64,000 nt of DNA, taken from Winogradskyella aurantiaca. Its GTDB lineage: Bacteria; Bacteroidota; Bacteroidia; Flavobacteriales; Flavobacteriaceae. Shown piece by piece: positions 63,179 to 64,000 of the stretch (position 1 is the stretch's first letter; each line of letters opens with the position of its first letter). The position numbers were made by a program, and so were the translations under genes. The DNA is taken from assembly GCF_003362725.1 (NCBI RefSeq), contig NZ_QKTV01000001.1, forward strand, positions 682,001 through 746,000. The letters run 5' to 3'. The notes beneath the pieces are model-generated. The model was not told the origin of the DNA, searched no databases, and saw only the letters and a program-made list of their open reading frames with translations.

Positions 63179-64000
63179 TGGAGCTCGGTAGGTTTAGTCA
63201 TATATATTTTATTGGAATAGGGGGAATTGGTATGAGTGCCCTGGCCCTGTATTTCCATTCGACAGGTAAGATCGTAGCAGGATATGACCGAACAGAGACG
63301 GACATTACCAGAAACCTTATTAATTTAGGAATTGAGGTTCATTTTAAAGATGCTATTGAATCCATCCCAGTTAGTTTTAAAGACCCAAATACAACACTCA
63401 TTGTTTATACACCTGCCATCCCTGATTCTCATTTGGAATTTAATTTCTTTAAAGACAACAAGTTTCAGGTTCATAAAAGGGCTTTTATTCTGGGTGAGGT
63501 AACACGTCAAACGTTTTGTTTTGCTGTTGCAGGAACCCATGGAAAAACAACCACAACTTCAATTCTAGCACATTTATTAAAGGTGTGTGATGTATCCTTT
63601 TCAGCTTTTCTAGGAGGTATTAGTGAGAATTATGACTCTAATTTAATTCTAAATGGAAGCGATATTTCGGTTGTGGAGGCCGATGAATTTGATCGCTCCT
63701 TCTTAAACCTGTCCCCAGATTATGCTTGTATCACCTCCATGGACGCTGACCATTTAGATATTTACGGGAGTGATGAAGCCATAAAGGCATCCTTTCTGGA
63801 ATTTACCAAGTGTATCAAACCTCAAGGAAGATTATTTGTTAAAAACGGACTTCCTATTGACGGGATAACGTATGGAATAGAAGATAACGCTGATTACAGT
63901 GCTCAAAATATTAGAATAGTAGATGGATCTTATGTCTTTGACTTTAAGACTCCAACTGGTTTATTCGAACAATTCAAATTTAACCTACCTGGTAGACATA
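63178..64000 (+). CDS. murC: UDP-N-acetylmuramate-L-alanine ligase MurC (3' end outside window)
   Basis: The frame runs from a GTG at 63178 (overlapping the murG stop as TAGTG) through the window edge, 274 codons. N-terminal HIYFIGIGGIGMSALALYFHSTG is the MurC UDP-binding glycine loop. The ATP site is AVAGTHGKTTTTSILAHLL (about 118-136); VVEADEFDRSFLNLSPDYACITSMDADHLDIYG follows (seen as VEADEFDRSF and DADHLD). It adds L-Ala to UDP-MurNAc. Only about 60% of the usual 450 residues are present because the sequence ends. Confidence 0.95.
   Translation, partial: MELGRFSHIYFIGIGGIGMSALALYFHSTGKIVAGYDRTETDITRNLINLGIEVHFKDAIESIPVSFKDPNTTLIVYTPAIPDSHLEFNFFKDNKFQVHKRAFILGEVTRQTFCFAVAGTHGKTTTTSILAHLLKVCDVSFSAFLGGISENYDSNLILNGSDISVVEADEFDRSFLNLSPDYACITSMDADHLDIYGSDEAIKASFLEFTKCIKPQGRLFVKNGLPIDGITYGIEDNADYSAQNIRIVDGSYVFDFKTPTGLFEQFKFNLPGRH

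Noticed and set aside
1-64000. CRISPR array, rRNA operon, prophage or origin of replication
   Set aside because: No spaced short repeats, rRNA sequence, phage structural genes or dnaA-box cluster were noticed in reading the window.

Overview
This window comes from a low-GC chromosome of the Bacteroidota, almost certainly a marine member of the Flavobacteriaceae. The signs are TAnnTTTG-type promoters, many TTG/GTG starts without purine-rich leaders, a complete arsenosugar biosynthesis operon, GYDIA-type GHMP kinase beside a class II HMG-CoA reductase, the coaX-LptC-PpiD block typical of flavobacteria, and a TonB-dependent receptor with a CarboxypepD_reg domain. No transposase, phage gene or CRISPR array was seen. 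Both edges cut a gene: an outer-membrane-type protein on the left and murC on the right.

Layout. 1-3.9 kb: a partial CarboxypepD_reg-like protein, a YceI-like protein, a small exported protein and a membrane-anchored AraC regulator. 3.9-10.5 kb: a nine-gene minus-strand arsenosugar operon (AhpD-like protein, ArsS, rhodanese, two TIGR0428x glycosyltransferases, purine nucleoside phosphorylase, ArsM, sterol-desaturase-like protein, DUF547 protein), with many stop/start overlaps. 10.6-14.5 kb: two tandem HTH-plus-GNAT-like paralogues, an O-methyltransferase, and non-coding DNA holding four apparent small RNA genes. 14.5-22.7 kb: a trans-4-hydroxyproline catabolic cluster (D-hydroxyproline oxidoreductase, epimerase, semialdehyde dehydrogenase, deaminase), a divergent AraC regulator and a TonB receptor. 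22.7-26.8 kb: a broken exported-protein gene, a sugar porter plus aldose 1-epimerase, and tRNA-Phe. 26.9-34.7 kb: coaX, an outer membrane protein, a TPR protein, lptC, a CBS/CorC protein and a PpiD-like foldase. 34.8-42.6 kb: GHMP kinase/HMG-CoA reductase, DPP IV-like peptidase and two POT transporters. 42.7-52.8 kb: thioredoxin-like protein, a comEC-nlpC-lpxB-surE operon, a C-terminal processing protease, an ABC permease, engB and a hydrolase. 53-64 kb: the dcw cluster mraZ-rsmH-ftsL-ftsI-murE-mraY-murD-ftsW-murG-murC with a MraZ operator.

The most unusual region is 12.36-14.44 kb. It contains two families of small RNA genes, A1/A2 on the plus strand and B1/B2 on the minus strand. Each has its own intrinsic terminator. 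All four start from the same promoter architecture: GAC(A/G)-N5-TGTCATAT, exactly 20 nt, then TA(C/T)CTTTG. The outer helix of the B RNAs is kept by different sequences in the two copies around an identical 49-nt core. The two HTH-GNAT proteins lie directly beside them. I read this as a candidate undescribed regulatory RNA system; its function cannot be told from sequence alone.
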